Assembly: GCF_038738535.1 (NCBI RefSeq)
Contig: NZ_CP046128.1
Span: 620,001 to 684,000 of the forward strand
Direction: 5' to 3'
From: Bacillus pumilus
GTDB lineage: Bacteria > Bacillota > Bacilli > Bacillales > Bacillaceae
DNA length: 64,000 nucleotides
A model generated the notes under the pieces. The model saw only the letters and a program-made list of their open reading frames with translations, was not told the DNA's origin and ran no database searches. Every line of letters begins with the position of its first letter. Positions within the stretch are counted from its first letter, which is position 1. Made by a program: the position numbers and the translations under genes. Of the stretch, positions 52,001 through 58,105 are shown piece by piece.

Positions 52001-52480
52001 TCACTAAGCAATCACATTCAGATCGTCGACCAATTGTCATCTCGTGAGCACTCGACTGAAGAAATAGAGGATCAAAGGGTGGAGGCAGCAAGTCATTCAG
52101 CTTCTAAAGGTTATACATGGGAAACGGTTCAACCAGATCAAACGCTGCACAGCGGTTATGTAAAAGCCCTTAAGGTACATGATCAAGAAGGTCTTCGTGC
52201 ATTATTAAAGACGGAACTTGTACAGGATCATGGACTTTATGCACAGCCAACCAATGAACGCGAGGCATTGCTTTTTGATATTTGGTGTGACATTCTTCAT
52301 GTGGAAAAAGTAGGAATTGACAAAGACTTTTTCGATTTAGGAGGAAATTCTTTACTTGCTGTCAAAATGGAAGTAGAGATTGAAAAGAAGGGTTGGTATG
52401 TTGATGATTTGAATTTTGCTGAAAAACACACCATTCGAGAATTAGCAAAATATATGAAGAGGGAGAATCAGCATGCATAA
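46070..52480 (+). CDS. amiM: AmiM, terminal PKS with KS-AT-ACP-C-FkbH-ACP
   Basis: This is a 2136-residue protein. The KS has C183 in TACSTS, and the malonyl AT has FPGQGSQY, GHSIG (S629) and HAFH at 725-728. ACP1 carries S954. A condensation-like domain (about 1005-1440) has HNIVADG from 1134, so the catalytic second histidine is asparagine. An FkbH-like unit (about 1460-1990) follows: an SGNH-like N-terminal part, the HAD motif D1647-C-D1649-H-T and a GNAT-like part with WMLSCRALGKG. The final ACP has S2094. No KR and no thioesterase is seen. In the model it adds the fourth malonyl, left unreduced (the 8-hydroxyl side), before aromatisation and lactone release. The C-FkbH-ACP tail has no clear job. 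Its stop overlaps amiN by eight bases. Confidence 0.87.
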   Translation: MNDTTNHYHGAEIAVIGLAGRFPGAKNVDEYWENLKKGKETISFFTEEELRREGTDEALLKNPRFVKAKGMLDDVDLFDADFFDYTPKEAAMMDPQFRLFHECVWTALEDAGYDPFEYKGQIGLYTGAGINTEWVMRALQGAAQGEDSKTLEAAVLNMRDYLATMISYKLNLKGPSMVVQTACSTSMVSIHLAVQALLSGDCHMAVAGGVSIRLPQKSGYLYQEGMIHSSDGHCRVFDNKADGTVFGDGAGAVILKNLEDAIEDGDHIYAVIKGSSINNDGNRKVGYTAPSTKGQVSAIKTALRMAEVEPETISYIEAHGTGTTLGDPIEIEALKQAFDTDKKGFCRIGSVKSNVGHLNDASGVAGFIKTVLSLKHQVIPPTIHFETPNEKIEFANSPFVVNTDLTPWSKQESPRRAGVSSFGIGGTNAHVILEEAPATRVAADSPEDSELLLLSAKTPAALEKMTDRLADYLLQHQQHVRLSDVAYTLQTGRHHFPHKRVILGSNTADMLQALNQRSKEVVKTASSQTSSRPVVFLFPGQGSQYVDMGRQLYDKYPVFKEALDQCLNQFKQHISVDPFSILFSTEASDDPQLINQTEYTQPLLFSVEYALAKLLIHFGVKPQALIGHSIGEYTAAAVSGLLSVEDAVDLVSYRGQLISQLPKGSMLSVPLSEQNVLPYLTDDLSLAAVNGPELCVVSGETAAINALAEKLEAAGHGCRKLHTSHAFHSKMMDDILPSFKEKVAEYQLNAPSIPYISNVTGTWIDHEAVQDPAYWADHLRQAVRFRDGAETLLTELDPIFVEVGPGNTLSAFIRQASKEHHQQPIPLMRHPKEEAADDRYLLGRLGDIWLQGVPVDWTKLRNQTSNQKVSLPTYPFERQRYWIEKVDTSALSSSSGVQMVVPKENKGQEIEKNNQVHSAAANDIEATLQRMWKDILGIEKVERDDHFFELGGHSLNATGLISQIHKEFGVELTLTDMFNNPTIEKLQAFIEKAEKHQYFKIEPVEKKDTYPLSAAQRRTFLIHQRIGQVTSYNMPMALRCKGEIDVERFEQTFKQLIDRHETLRTTFELKDGEPVQRVHDDFHFAVEMTEADEEGLEAQIDEFIRPFDLKAAPLIRVRFVKIAAHDHLLLVDMHNIVADGASMNIFIKEFTELYRGETLPELTVQYKDYAEWQDKYFRSEMFQKQQDYWKQQIGSNVPTLTMPYDFERKEQSFLGRAIKFNIEPHIVEKIEQLAERYQLTNNVILFQLYGLLLSRYADQEELIVGSLVAGRRHADIEHTIGMFTNFLPIKLDMVQEATFTEQLAQTKQVLLDAYDHQEYPFDQMVEHLNPKTRPHRNPFFDTMLIYHNEYDPNIKIEADGLTFETHEFAKGISKLDMKMDVVREVTGELKCVLQYNLALFKHETMQAFVNHFQHLVEQAVQTPDQLLKDFAVLSQEEEQAAKEKRERAEEKAPLVLTVSSTFTADPVAPYIQYWTKQFDVQLDVQFAPYGQVYQELLNERSLISQKKNGANLLLIRLEDITGPAHLSLEEKKKLASEHAEELANVLKSKTKHNLYFVGILPISAALKDTLQDVEQEWIAQLSEIGGVQLIDCRQLAQQYQMDDIFDEKGEQAAHLPFTEVFCGAIGTKVAREIIAWQGAPFKVAAIDCDHTLWRGVVSEDGVEGIDITPEHQMLQRFLKQKQQEGLLLVLSSRNNEEDVWRVFENHPDMILQKDDIVDWRINWESKPAHLKEIADSLNLSLSQFIFLDDDPAQCLRMNEELPEVMTLLLPANEKAIPLFAQHAWAFDRYDVTDEDRGRTTSYKAEKARQKEKAESPSMEQFLQDLNLNMSVTEWGEEHLARVAQMSSRINQFRLNDQRFDEQQLRERMENEHVQGWVIEAADRFSHEGIVGAILAHHAGDTLKIDAWMLSCRALGKGIEQKCLTWLAEYSRLHQLSSIEFSFASTGRNELFKSFMKEHQMQEVDEQQTYRIQVEEIDSLSNHIQIVDQLSSREHSTEEIEDQRVEAASHSASKGYTWETVQPDQTLHSGYVKALKVHDQEGLRALLKTELVQDHGLYAQPTNEREALLFDIWCDILHVEKVGIDKDFFDLGGNSLLAVKMEVEIEKKGWYVDDLNFAEKHTIRELAKYMKRENQHA

Positions 52481-53480
52481 AGATGTAAAAGCCATATATG
52501 ATGAATCAAAAATTTTAGATGAGGCCACTCATTTATACGGGGTCCAGCGAAGTGACATCCACTTTATCGCAGATGCAGAAAACTATGTGTATGAACTTAA
52601 AAAAGACGGAGAGTCTTTCATTTTAAAAATTACCCATACCATCCGCAGATCACCTGATTATATTTTAGGTGAAATGGAATGGCTCCATCACTTAGCGAAG
52701 GGCGGACTTTCGGTTGCGAAACCAATTGCTTCATTAAATGGCCGTGATATCGAGCAAGTAGACGATGGGCAAGGCGGTTCATTTTTGCTTCGAGTCTATG
52801 AAAAAGCATCAGGCCATAAAGTGGAAGAGGCAGACTGGAACGATGAATTATTTTATGCCCTTGGACAGTACACAGGGCGCATGCATAAACTGACAAAAAG
52901 CTATCAGCTGTCAGACCCACGTTATAAAAGACAAGAGTGGGATGAAGAGGAGCAGCTGAAACTGCGTAAGTATGTCCCGGCCGATCAGACCATTGTGTTT
53001 GAACAAGCGGATCGGTTGATGGAAAAGCTGGCAAAGCTTCCGAAAAATCAGGATACGTACGGATTGGTTCATGCGGATCTTCATCACGGAAACTTCCACT
53101 GGGATCAAGGGAAAATTACGACCTTTGATTTCGATGATATTGGGTACAACTGGTTTATGAATGACATTAGCATTTTGCTATACAATGTGTTGTGGTACCC
53201 AGTGATTCCATACGAAGACAAAGCTGCTTTTGCAGGAAACTTTATGAAGCAATTCCTTATAGGCTATCGTGAAGAGAATGAAATTGGGGATGAATGGCTT
53301 GCCTGCATTCCTGACTTCCTTCGCTTACGACACATGCTGATCTATGGCTTGCTGCATCAAGCATTTGATTTGGCTACCATCGGAGAAGAAGAGAAGGCCA
53401 TGCTCGCTGGCTTCCGCTCCGACATTGAGCAAGCAGCACCGATTACGACGTTTGACTTTACAAAGCTAAGTCAATCTTAA
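52473..53480 (+). CDS. amiN: AmiN, amicoumacin kinase (self-resistance; YerI-type phosphotransferase)
   Basis: This is a 335-residue aminoglycoside/homoserine kinase-like phosphotransferase. The catalytic loop reads HADLHHGN at 200-207 with base D202, and DFDD at 219-222 binds the metal. Published work on the ami clusters of B. pumilus and on YerI of B. subtilis describes these kinases as phosphorylating a hydroxyl of amicoumacin, which stops it binding the ribosome. The gene is the last of the forward run, coupled to amiM by an eight-base overlap, so protection is made together with the drug. Its place relative to camS and sapB is that of yerI, so it may be the resident yerI recruited by the cluster. 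Confidence 0.85.
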   Translation: MHKDVKAIYDESKILDEATHLYGVQRSDIHFIADAENYVYELKKDGESFILKITHTIRRSPDYILGEMEWLHHLAKGGLSVAKPIASLNGRDIEQVDDGQGGSFLLRVYEKASGHKVEEADWNDELFYALGQYTGRMHKLTKSYQLSDPRYKRQEWDEEEQLKLRKYVPADQTIVFEQADRLMEKLAKLPKNQDTYGLVHADLHHGNFHWDQGKITTFDFDDIGYNWFMNDISILLYNVLWYPVIPYEDKAAFAGNFMKQFLIGYREENEIGDEWLACIPDFLRLRHMLIYGLLHQAFDLATIGEEEKAMLAGFRSDIEQAAPITTFDFTKLSQS

Positions 53481-53489
53481 AATGAAAAT

Positions 53490-53521
53490 CCCCGCCTGTG
53501 TGATGAGGCGGGGTTTATTTT
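53490..53521. terminator. Bidirectional terminator between amiN and amiO
   Basis: CCCCGCC (53490-53496) pairs with GGCGGGG (53507-53513). A T-rich tract follows on the plus strand and a weaker ATTTTCATTTT on the minus strand, so it serves both convergent genes. Confidence 0.85.
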
Positions 53522-54928
53522 TTATGGGCGATAGGTGGACGGTGATTCAATGATGTGAAACAGGTTCTTTCCTTGCTTTGTATTATCGATCCAGCCTTGA
53601 AATGCTGCTTTACCAGGTCCATATGCATAGACAGGGACATCCTCACCTGTATGGGCAAAGGTTGTCCAGCCTGAGAAAGAACGCTGATCAAAGATATGTT
53701 GAATGCTGAGTTGGATCGTACTGGCCTTCCCTGATTGTGCCGCTTTCTCTACCTGTGAGATTTCCTCTTTTGTGAGCGCGAAATCAATATTGGTGTGAAG
53801 GACATCACGTACAGATTGACCCTCTGCGATTTTCTTTGCCATATACACAGGCGTTTTCTTAGCAGCTAGAATGGGTGCTGGGTCCCATTTATAGCCGGTC
53901 TCACTTGTCATGCCATCTGCGCCAAAGGAAAATCCTCCAGTCGCATGATCTGCTGTGATGACGACGAGGGTTTCTTGATCCTTTTTAGCGAATTGAAGAG
54001 CCGCATGAACTGCTTTCTCAAAATCCTCCATCTCACTCATGGCGCCGACCACATCATTTTCATGTCCAGCAGAATCAATAGTACTGCCTTCAAGCAGCAT
54101 AAAAAATCCATGCAGGTTGTCTTGATTTAATTGGGTTAATGCTGCCTGCGTCATGTCTTTTAAAGTAGGCACATGCTTTGGACGATCAATGGCTCGATCC
54201 AGCTCGTCCTCCTGGAATAAGCCGAGCATTTTCGAAGATGATTGAGAGGTTAAATCATCTTTTGATCGTAGAATGGAATACCCGCTCTTCTTAAATTCTT
54301 GCACAAGATTACGGTCTTTTCGATCAAAATATTGCATTCCGCCACCTAGAAGGATATCAACTTTGTGCTCTCCCCCTATTTTCTCATCAAAAAAGTGGTC
54401 TGCAATTTGTTCTTTGTTTTTTCGGGAGACGTTATGTGTGCCAAAAGCGGCAGGTGTTGCATCGGTGATGTCAGATGAGACAACAAAGGCTGTTTTCATT
54501 TGTGCTTCCTTTGCTGCTTCAACGACACTTCTAAGAGGTTCTTTTTCTTGGTTGACGGCGATGGCATCATTGTATGTCTTTTTCCCAGTCGCCATGGCCG
54601 TGGCTGCGGCTGCTGAGTCGGTAATATTATCTCGAGGATCATCTGGATGTGTGGTCTGCATCCCGACTAAATACGGGTCCCAGACGGTTTGTGCTTTTGT
54701 AGAACCAAGCTTTTGCTGCTTGAATGTGCGGTAGGCTTTGATCACGGGCATCCCCATTCCATCGCCAACGATAAAAATAATATTTTTTGGTGTTTTCGTT
54801 TGTTTCTTGTCCGCTGCATTTGTTGATACGGGAGTGACATCATGTGAGGTCAATAGAACAGCTAAGACGAGTACCGCTAGAATCCCACACATAAGAAAAA
54901 TACGATTTTTACGATCCATAGAGCCCAT
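53522..54928 (-). CDS. amiO: AmiO, secreted alkaline phosphatase likely to reactivate phospho-amicoumacin
   Basis: This is a 468-residue alkaline phosphatase of the PhoA family. It has an N-terminal signal or anchor helix (about 9-27). The first metal ligand is D56 in VGDGMGM and the nucleophile is S105 in TDSAAAATAMATG. ESTIDSAGHEND-type (here GSTIDSAGHEND), TADHATGG and FAHTGEDVPV follow as metal ligands. It acts outside the cytoplasm and converges on amiN. The pairing of a cytoplasmic kinase with an outer phosphatase fits the published view that the drug is kept phosphorylated inside and dephosphorylated outside. ATG 54928 has AAAGGGGA upstream. A generic phosphate-scavenging enzyme is the alternative. 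Confidence 0.8.
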   Translation of the reverse strand: MGSMDRKNRIFLMCGILAVLVLAVLLTSHDVTPVSTNAADKKQTKTPKNIIFIVGDGMGMPVIKAYRTFKQQKLGSTKAQTVWDPYLVGMQTTHPDDPRDNITDSAAAATAMATGKKTYNDAIAVNQEKEPLRSVVEAAKEAQMKTAFVVSSDITDATPAAFGTHNVSRKNKEQIADHFFDEKIGGEHKVDILLGGGMQYFDRKDRNLVQEFKKSGYSILRSKDDLTSQSSSKMLGLFQEDELDRAIDRPKHVPTLKDMTQAALTQLNQDNLHGFFMLLEGSTIDSAGHENDVVGAMSEMEDFEKAVHAALQFAKKDQETLVVITADHATGGFSFGADGMTSETGYKWDPAPILAAKKTPVYMAKKIAEGQSVRDVLHTNIDFALTKEEISQVEKAAQSGKASTIQLSIQHIFDQRSFSGWTTFAHTGEDVPVYAYGPGKAAFQGWIDNTKQGKNLFHIIESPSTYRP

Positions 54929-55005
54929 GAAAAATCCCCTTTTATCATTTATTTCATAATTTGTATTTTATTTGAACGGAGGCAATGGTTCAACCCTTTT
55001 CCCAT

Positions 55006-55040
55006 AAAAAAAGGCGAAGAGACTTTTGTCCCATCACCTT
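55006..55040 (-). terminator. Probable terminator of sapB
   Basis: On the minus strand an imperfect stem (AAGGTGATGGGAC with GTCTCTTCGCCTT, loop AAAA) is followed by seven Ts. It lies directly after the sapB stop. Confidence 0.6.
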
Positions 55041-55733
55041 TTATACCGTATCACACTTCACGCCAACGACGCCTTCTAGATCTTTAATATCAAAGTACAC
55101 ATCGGTTGTATAGCGATCTTTATGCACGCGTACGCGTACTTCCATAATCGGATAGTTCTTTTCTGTTAAATCATCAATTCGAACAGAATGAATGCGAATA
55201 TTGAGGGCTTTCATTTCTTTTAAAATATCCGTCATGCGGTTTCGATCAGAAAGAGACATTCTGATGCGGATTTCTTTTTCCTGTAAGCGAATCGGCCCGA
55301 TCCGCTGGAAGAGCCATGGTAGAAATTCGACACTGATCAGAATAAAGAAAAGACTGAGGAAGGCTTCTTTATAAAATCCTGCACCTGTTGCAACCCCAAG
55401 TCCTGCTGCTCCCCAGATCATCGCAGAAGTTGTAAGACCTGAGATGACATCATTGCTTTTTCGCAGAATCACACCTGCTCCAATAAAACCAACACCAGAT
55501 ATAATTTGCGCCGGTAACCTGAGTGGGTCCATTTGAAGCTTAGAGACTCGAGGGAAATTGTAGGCTGCATCAATGCTGATGATGGTTAACACGCAGGAGC
55601 TGACAGCAATGACAATACACGTTTTTAAGCCGAGGGGCTTTTTCTTCAGCTCTCGTTCAAGCCCAATAATCAAACCGATTAAGGTGGCCACGGCTAATTT
55701 TAAGACTGTATCCCATTCAATTGTCCAAAACAT
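55041..55733 (-). CDS. sapB: SapB, MgtC/SapB family membrane protein
   Basis: This is a 230-residue MgtC/SapB protein. Four to five hydrophobic helices fill the first ~140 residues, including GLIIGLERELKKKPLGLKT and GVGFIGAGVILR, the family signature. A soluble C-terminal domain of about 80 residues follows, as in MgtC. In B. subtilis, sapB mutations affect alkaline phosphatase production; its transport role is unsettled. AAGGAG lies before the ATG. It keeps its B. subtilis neighbours, with the yerI-type kinase on one side and opuE on the other, apart from the added amiO. Confidence 0.88.
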   Translation of the reverse strand: MFWTIEWDTVLKLAVATLIGLIIGLERELKKKPLGLKTCIVIAVSSCVLTIISIDAAYNFPRVSKLQMDPLRLPAQIISGVGFIGAGVILRKSNDVISGLTTSAMIWGAAGLGVATGAGFYKEAFLSLFFILISVEFLPWLFQRIGPIRLQEKEIRIRMSLSDRNRMTDILKEMKALNIRIHSVRIDDLTEKNYPIMEVRVRVHKDRYTTDVYFDIKDLEGVVGVKCDTV

Positions 55734-55851
55734 GCGTATCGCTCCTTCACTTCATGTACGTTTCACATCATGTATATGATCTTCTCACAGCCCATATGGC
55801 TGCACAACTTCTATTTTATTCAGAAATGGGAGAAAGAAAAGCATTTTATTT

Positions 55852-55884
55852 AAAAAAGAGAGTCATCCGCTAAGGCAGATGACC
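55852..55884 (-). terminator. Terminator of opuE
   Basis: GTCATC and GATGAC arms (55862-55867 and 55878-55883), extended by GC pairs, form a stem. On the minus strand TCTCTTTTTT follows. It lies just after the opuE stop. Confidence 0.8.
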
Positions 55885-55895
55885 CTTCATGTTCT

Positions 55896-57377
55896 TTATT
55901 TTGTTTCTTCTTCAAGATGATCTTCCATTTTGCTAAACAATTGTTTTGATGCTTTTGTTGGCTTGCTGGTCATTAAGCTCACAATAATGGCAGCCAAACC
56001 GCTTAACGTAAAGCCAGGAATCATTTCATAAATCCCTGTTGCGTGGTTAAGGCCTGTCGTGATCCATGTGAGAACGACTACTGCACCAACAATCATCCCA
56101 ACAAGGGCACCATGATGATTCATTCGCTTCCAGTATAGGCAAAGTAAGATGACTGGACCAAATGAAGAGCCAAATCCTGCCCACGCATAACCAACAAGGT
56201 CAAGAATGGTGTCACTTGGATTAAGTGAAAGGCAAAGGGCAATCACCGCGACAACGAGAACAGACATACGGCCAATCATCACGAGCTCTTTGTCTGATGC
56301 TTTTTTTCTAAAGAACGTTCTGTATAAATCTTCTGTCATCGCACTTGCCGTGACAAGCAGCTGAGACGAAATTGAACTCATAATTGCTGCTAAAATGGCA
56401 GAAAGTAAAAATCCAGTGATATATGGATGGAACAGCACTTTAGAAAAGACGATAAAGATGGTTTCTGGGTCAGCAAGGTTCATACCCGTTTCATGAACAT
56501 AGGCAACACCAACTAAACCGACAGACAGTGAACCAATTACTGAAATAATCATCCAGCTCATTCCGATGCGGCGTGCTGGTTTTAAGTCTTTGACGGACGT
56601 AATGGCCATAAAGCGCACGATAATATGCGGCTGTCCAAAGTAACCTAGTCCCCAAGCGAGGAAGGATATAATGCCAATGACGCTCGTTCCTCTAAAAATA
56701 TCAAGCAATTTAGGGTCAATCTGTTGAATATCTTGGAATGTGGCAACAGGTCCGCCTAATTGTGTAAAGGCAACGATCGGCACGAGCACTAATGCTAAAA
56801 ACATGATAGCTCCTTGGACAAAGTCCGTTAAGCTCACTGCCAGGAATCCACCAAACAATGTATACAAAATAACAATACTTGACGTCAAAATCAGTCCAAA
56901 CATGTAGTGTGCACCGAATGCTGACTCAAATAAACGTCCGCCTGATACCATCCCAGACGATGTATACAGTGTAAAGAAAATTAAAATGATGACGGCTGAT
57001 ACAGCTTTTAATAAAGAAGATGATCCTTTGAATCGTTTATCAAAGAAATCAGGAATCGTAATGGCATCATCAGCAATCTCTGTATAAGAACGTAAACGAG
57101 GTGCAAGAATGAGATAGTTCAAGTAAGCACCGACGATGAGACCAATCGCAAGCCAGGTTGTCGATAAACCTGTTTTATACATTTCACCTGGTACACCCAT
57201 CAGCATCCAGCCGCTCATATCCGCAGCACCTGCTGAAAGAGCTGTAACAAATGGACCAAGTCCGCGTCCACCAAGCATATAATCATTTAAATCATGTGTT
57301 TTCCTGAATGCATACCAACCGATGGCAAGCATCCCGATAAAATAAATAGATAAGGAAATTGTAACTTCAATACTCAT
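55896..57377 (-). CDS. opuE: OpuE, sodium/proline symporter
   Basis: This is a 493-residue sodium:solute symporter with about 13 membrane helices. It matches the PutP/OpuE group: GGRGLGPFVTALSAGAADMSGW early, then WGLGYFGQPHIIVRFMA and GYAWAGFGSSFGP, which include sodium- and proline-binding positions. By position next to gatCAB it is OpuE, the osmoprotective proline importer of B. subtilis, rather than catabolic PutP. AAAGGTGAG lies before the ATG. The upstream region has a SigB-like promoter, as reported for opuE in B. subtilis, and candidate cre and CodY sites that would link it to nutrition. Confidence 0.9.
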   Translation of the reverse strand: MSIEVTISLSIYFIGMLAIGWYAFRKTHDLNDYMLGGRGLGPFVTALSAGAADMSGWMLMGVPGEMYKTGLSTTWLAIGLIVGAYLNYLILAPRLRSYTEIADDAITIPDFFDKRFKGSSSLLKAVSAVIILIFFTLYTSSGMVSGGRLFESAFGAHYMFGLILTSSIVILYTLFGGFLAVSLTDFVQGAIMFLALVLVPIVAFTQLGGPVATFQDIQQIDPKLLDIFRGTSVIGIISFLAWGLGYFGQPHIIVRFMAITSVKDLKPARRIGMSWMIISVIGSLSVGLVGVAYVHETGMNLADPETIFIVFSKVLFHPYITGFLLSAILAAIMSSISSQLLVTASAMTEDLYRTFFRKKASDKELVMIGRMSVLVVAVIALCLSLNPSDTILDLVGYAWAGFGSSFGPVILLCLYWKRMNHHGALVGMIVGAVVVLTWITTGLNHATGIYEMIPGFTLSGLAAIIVSLMTSKPTKASKQLFSKMEDHLEEETK

Positions 57378-57500
57378 TTTGTGTTCTCACCTTTTTCGTA
57401 TTAATTTGACATCACCTCAATCAAAATATACAGAAGTGTCAGGGCTGGTTTTTTGATTGAATGCCCTGCTCACTGCTATGGTTACTTAACCTAACAGAGT

Positions 57501-57527
57501 ATTCCCAAGTGATCAACCTTCTTAAAC
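57501..57527 (-). promoter_or_regulatory. SigB-type promoter of opuE
   Basis: On the minus strand GTTTAA (57522-57527) and GGGAAT (57501-57506) are 15 bases apart, close to the SigB consensus. B. subtilis opuE has a known SigB promoter. Between it and the start, CAGGGC (57440-57445) and GCCCTG (57465-57470) could form a leader hairpin. Confidence 0.6.
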
Positions 57528-57575
57528 CTCCACATTTTGAAGAAAAAATAGACAGATCGGTGATGCGAATCAGTT

Positions 57576-57589
57576 TGTATGCGCTTACA
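57576..57589. promoter_or_regulatory. Candidate cre (CcpA) site
   Basis: TGTATGCGCTTACA, or TGTAAGCGCATACA on the other strand, fits the cre consensus TGWAARCGYTWNCW at 13 of 14 positions and is nearly palindromic. It lies between opuE and gatC, 50 bases upstream of the opuE SigB promoter. Confidence 0.45.
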
Positions 57590-57607
57590 AAGGTAAGTGA
57601 AAGTAAA

Positions 57608-57622
57608 AATTTTCTGAAAATA
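57608..57622. promoter_or_regulatory. Candidate CodY box
   Basis: AATTTTCTGAAAATA matches the CodY consensus AATTTTCWGAAAATT at 14 of 15 positions. It sits 18 bases from the cre-like site, between divergent opuE and gatC. No gene is present in 57378-57800. Confidence 0.5.
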
Positions 57623-57709
57623 AAAGGTGATCTGTATGAATATTTTCTTTATCAGTTGGATGACAATGATGCTTCGAGAGAAAAGGCCTCTTGCTGCGCC
57701 TGCGTAAAG

Positions 57710-57739
57710 TTGCTTTAGAACAGTAAAATTTGATATGAT
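57710..57739 (+). promoter_or_regulatory. Candidate SigA promoter of gatCAB
   Basis: TTGCTT (57710-57715) and TATGAT (57734-57739) are 18 bases apart, with TGA directly before the -10. They lie 61 bases before gatC. Confidence 0.6.
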
Positions 57740-57800
57740 AAAGTGTATATGACTTATGATCATGACCACGAACACGTATCATTTTTGGAGGTGAACCTGC

Positions 57801-58091
57801 ATGTCTAGAATTTCAATAGAAGAAGTAAAGCACGTGGCGCATTTGGCACGGCTTGCAATCACAGAAGAAGAAGCTGAAATGTTTACTGAACAGCTTGATA
57901 GCATCATTTCATTTGCAGAGCAGTTAAACGAGGTAGATACGGAAAACGTTGAACCAACAACACACGTATTAAAAATGAAAAACGTCATGAGAGAAGATGT
58001 TCCGAATAAAGGTCTTTCCATTGAGGCAGTCATCAAAAACGCGCCTGATCATAAAGACGGCTATATTCGTGTGCCATCAATTTTGGACTAA
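57801..58091 (+). CDS. gatC: GatC, amidotransferase subunit C
   Basis: This is the 96-residue subunit C of the glutamyl/aspartyl-tRNA amidotransferase, which clamps GatA and GatB together. The sequence [18 protein letters not shown] and the tail [11 protein letters not shown] are typical, and the length is normal. GGAGGTG precedes the ATG. It is the first gene of gatCAB, which converts mischarged Glu-tRNA(Gln) to Gln-tRNA(Gln). Confidence 0.95.
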
Positions 58092-58105
58092 AGGAGGCCT
58101 GAGGC

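Noticed and set aside
46070-52480. AmiM as the enzyme that adds a final amino acid
   Set aside because: The condensation motif lacks the catalytic second histidine and there is no adenylation domain after it.
11522-53480. Zwittermicin A as the product
   Set aside because: The prodrug and hydroxymalonyl genes are shared, but there are no aminomalonyl-ACP genes, and the four-malonyl tail with KR in extensions 1 and 3 fits a dihydroisocoumarin.
57461-57718. 85-codon forward frame between opuE and gatC
   Set aside because: No ribosome site and no family resemblance; it covers the opuE promoter, cre and CodY-like sites and the gatC -35.
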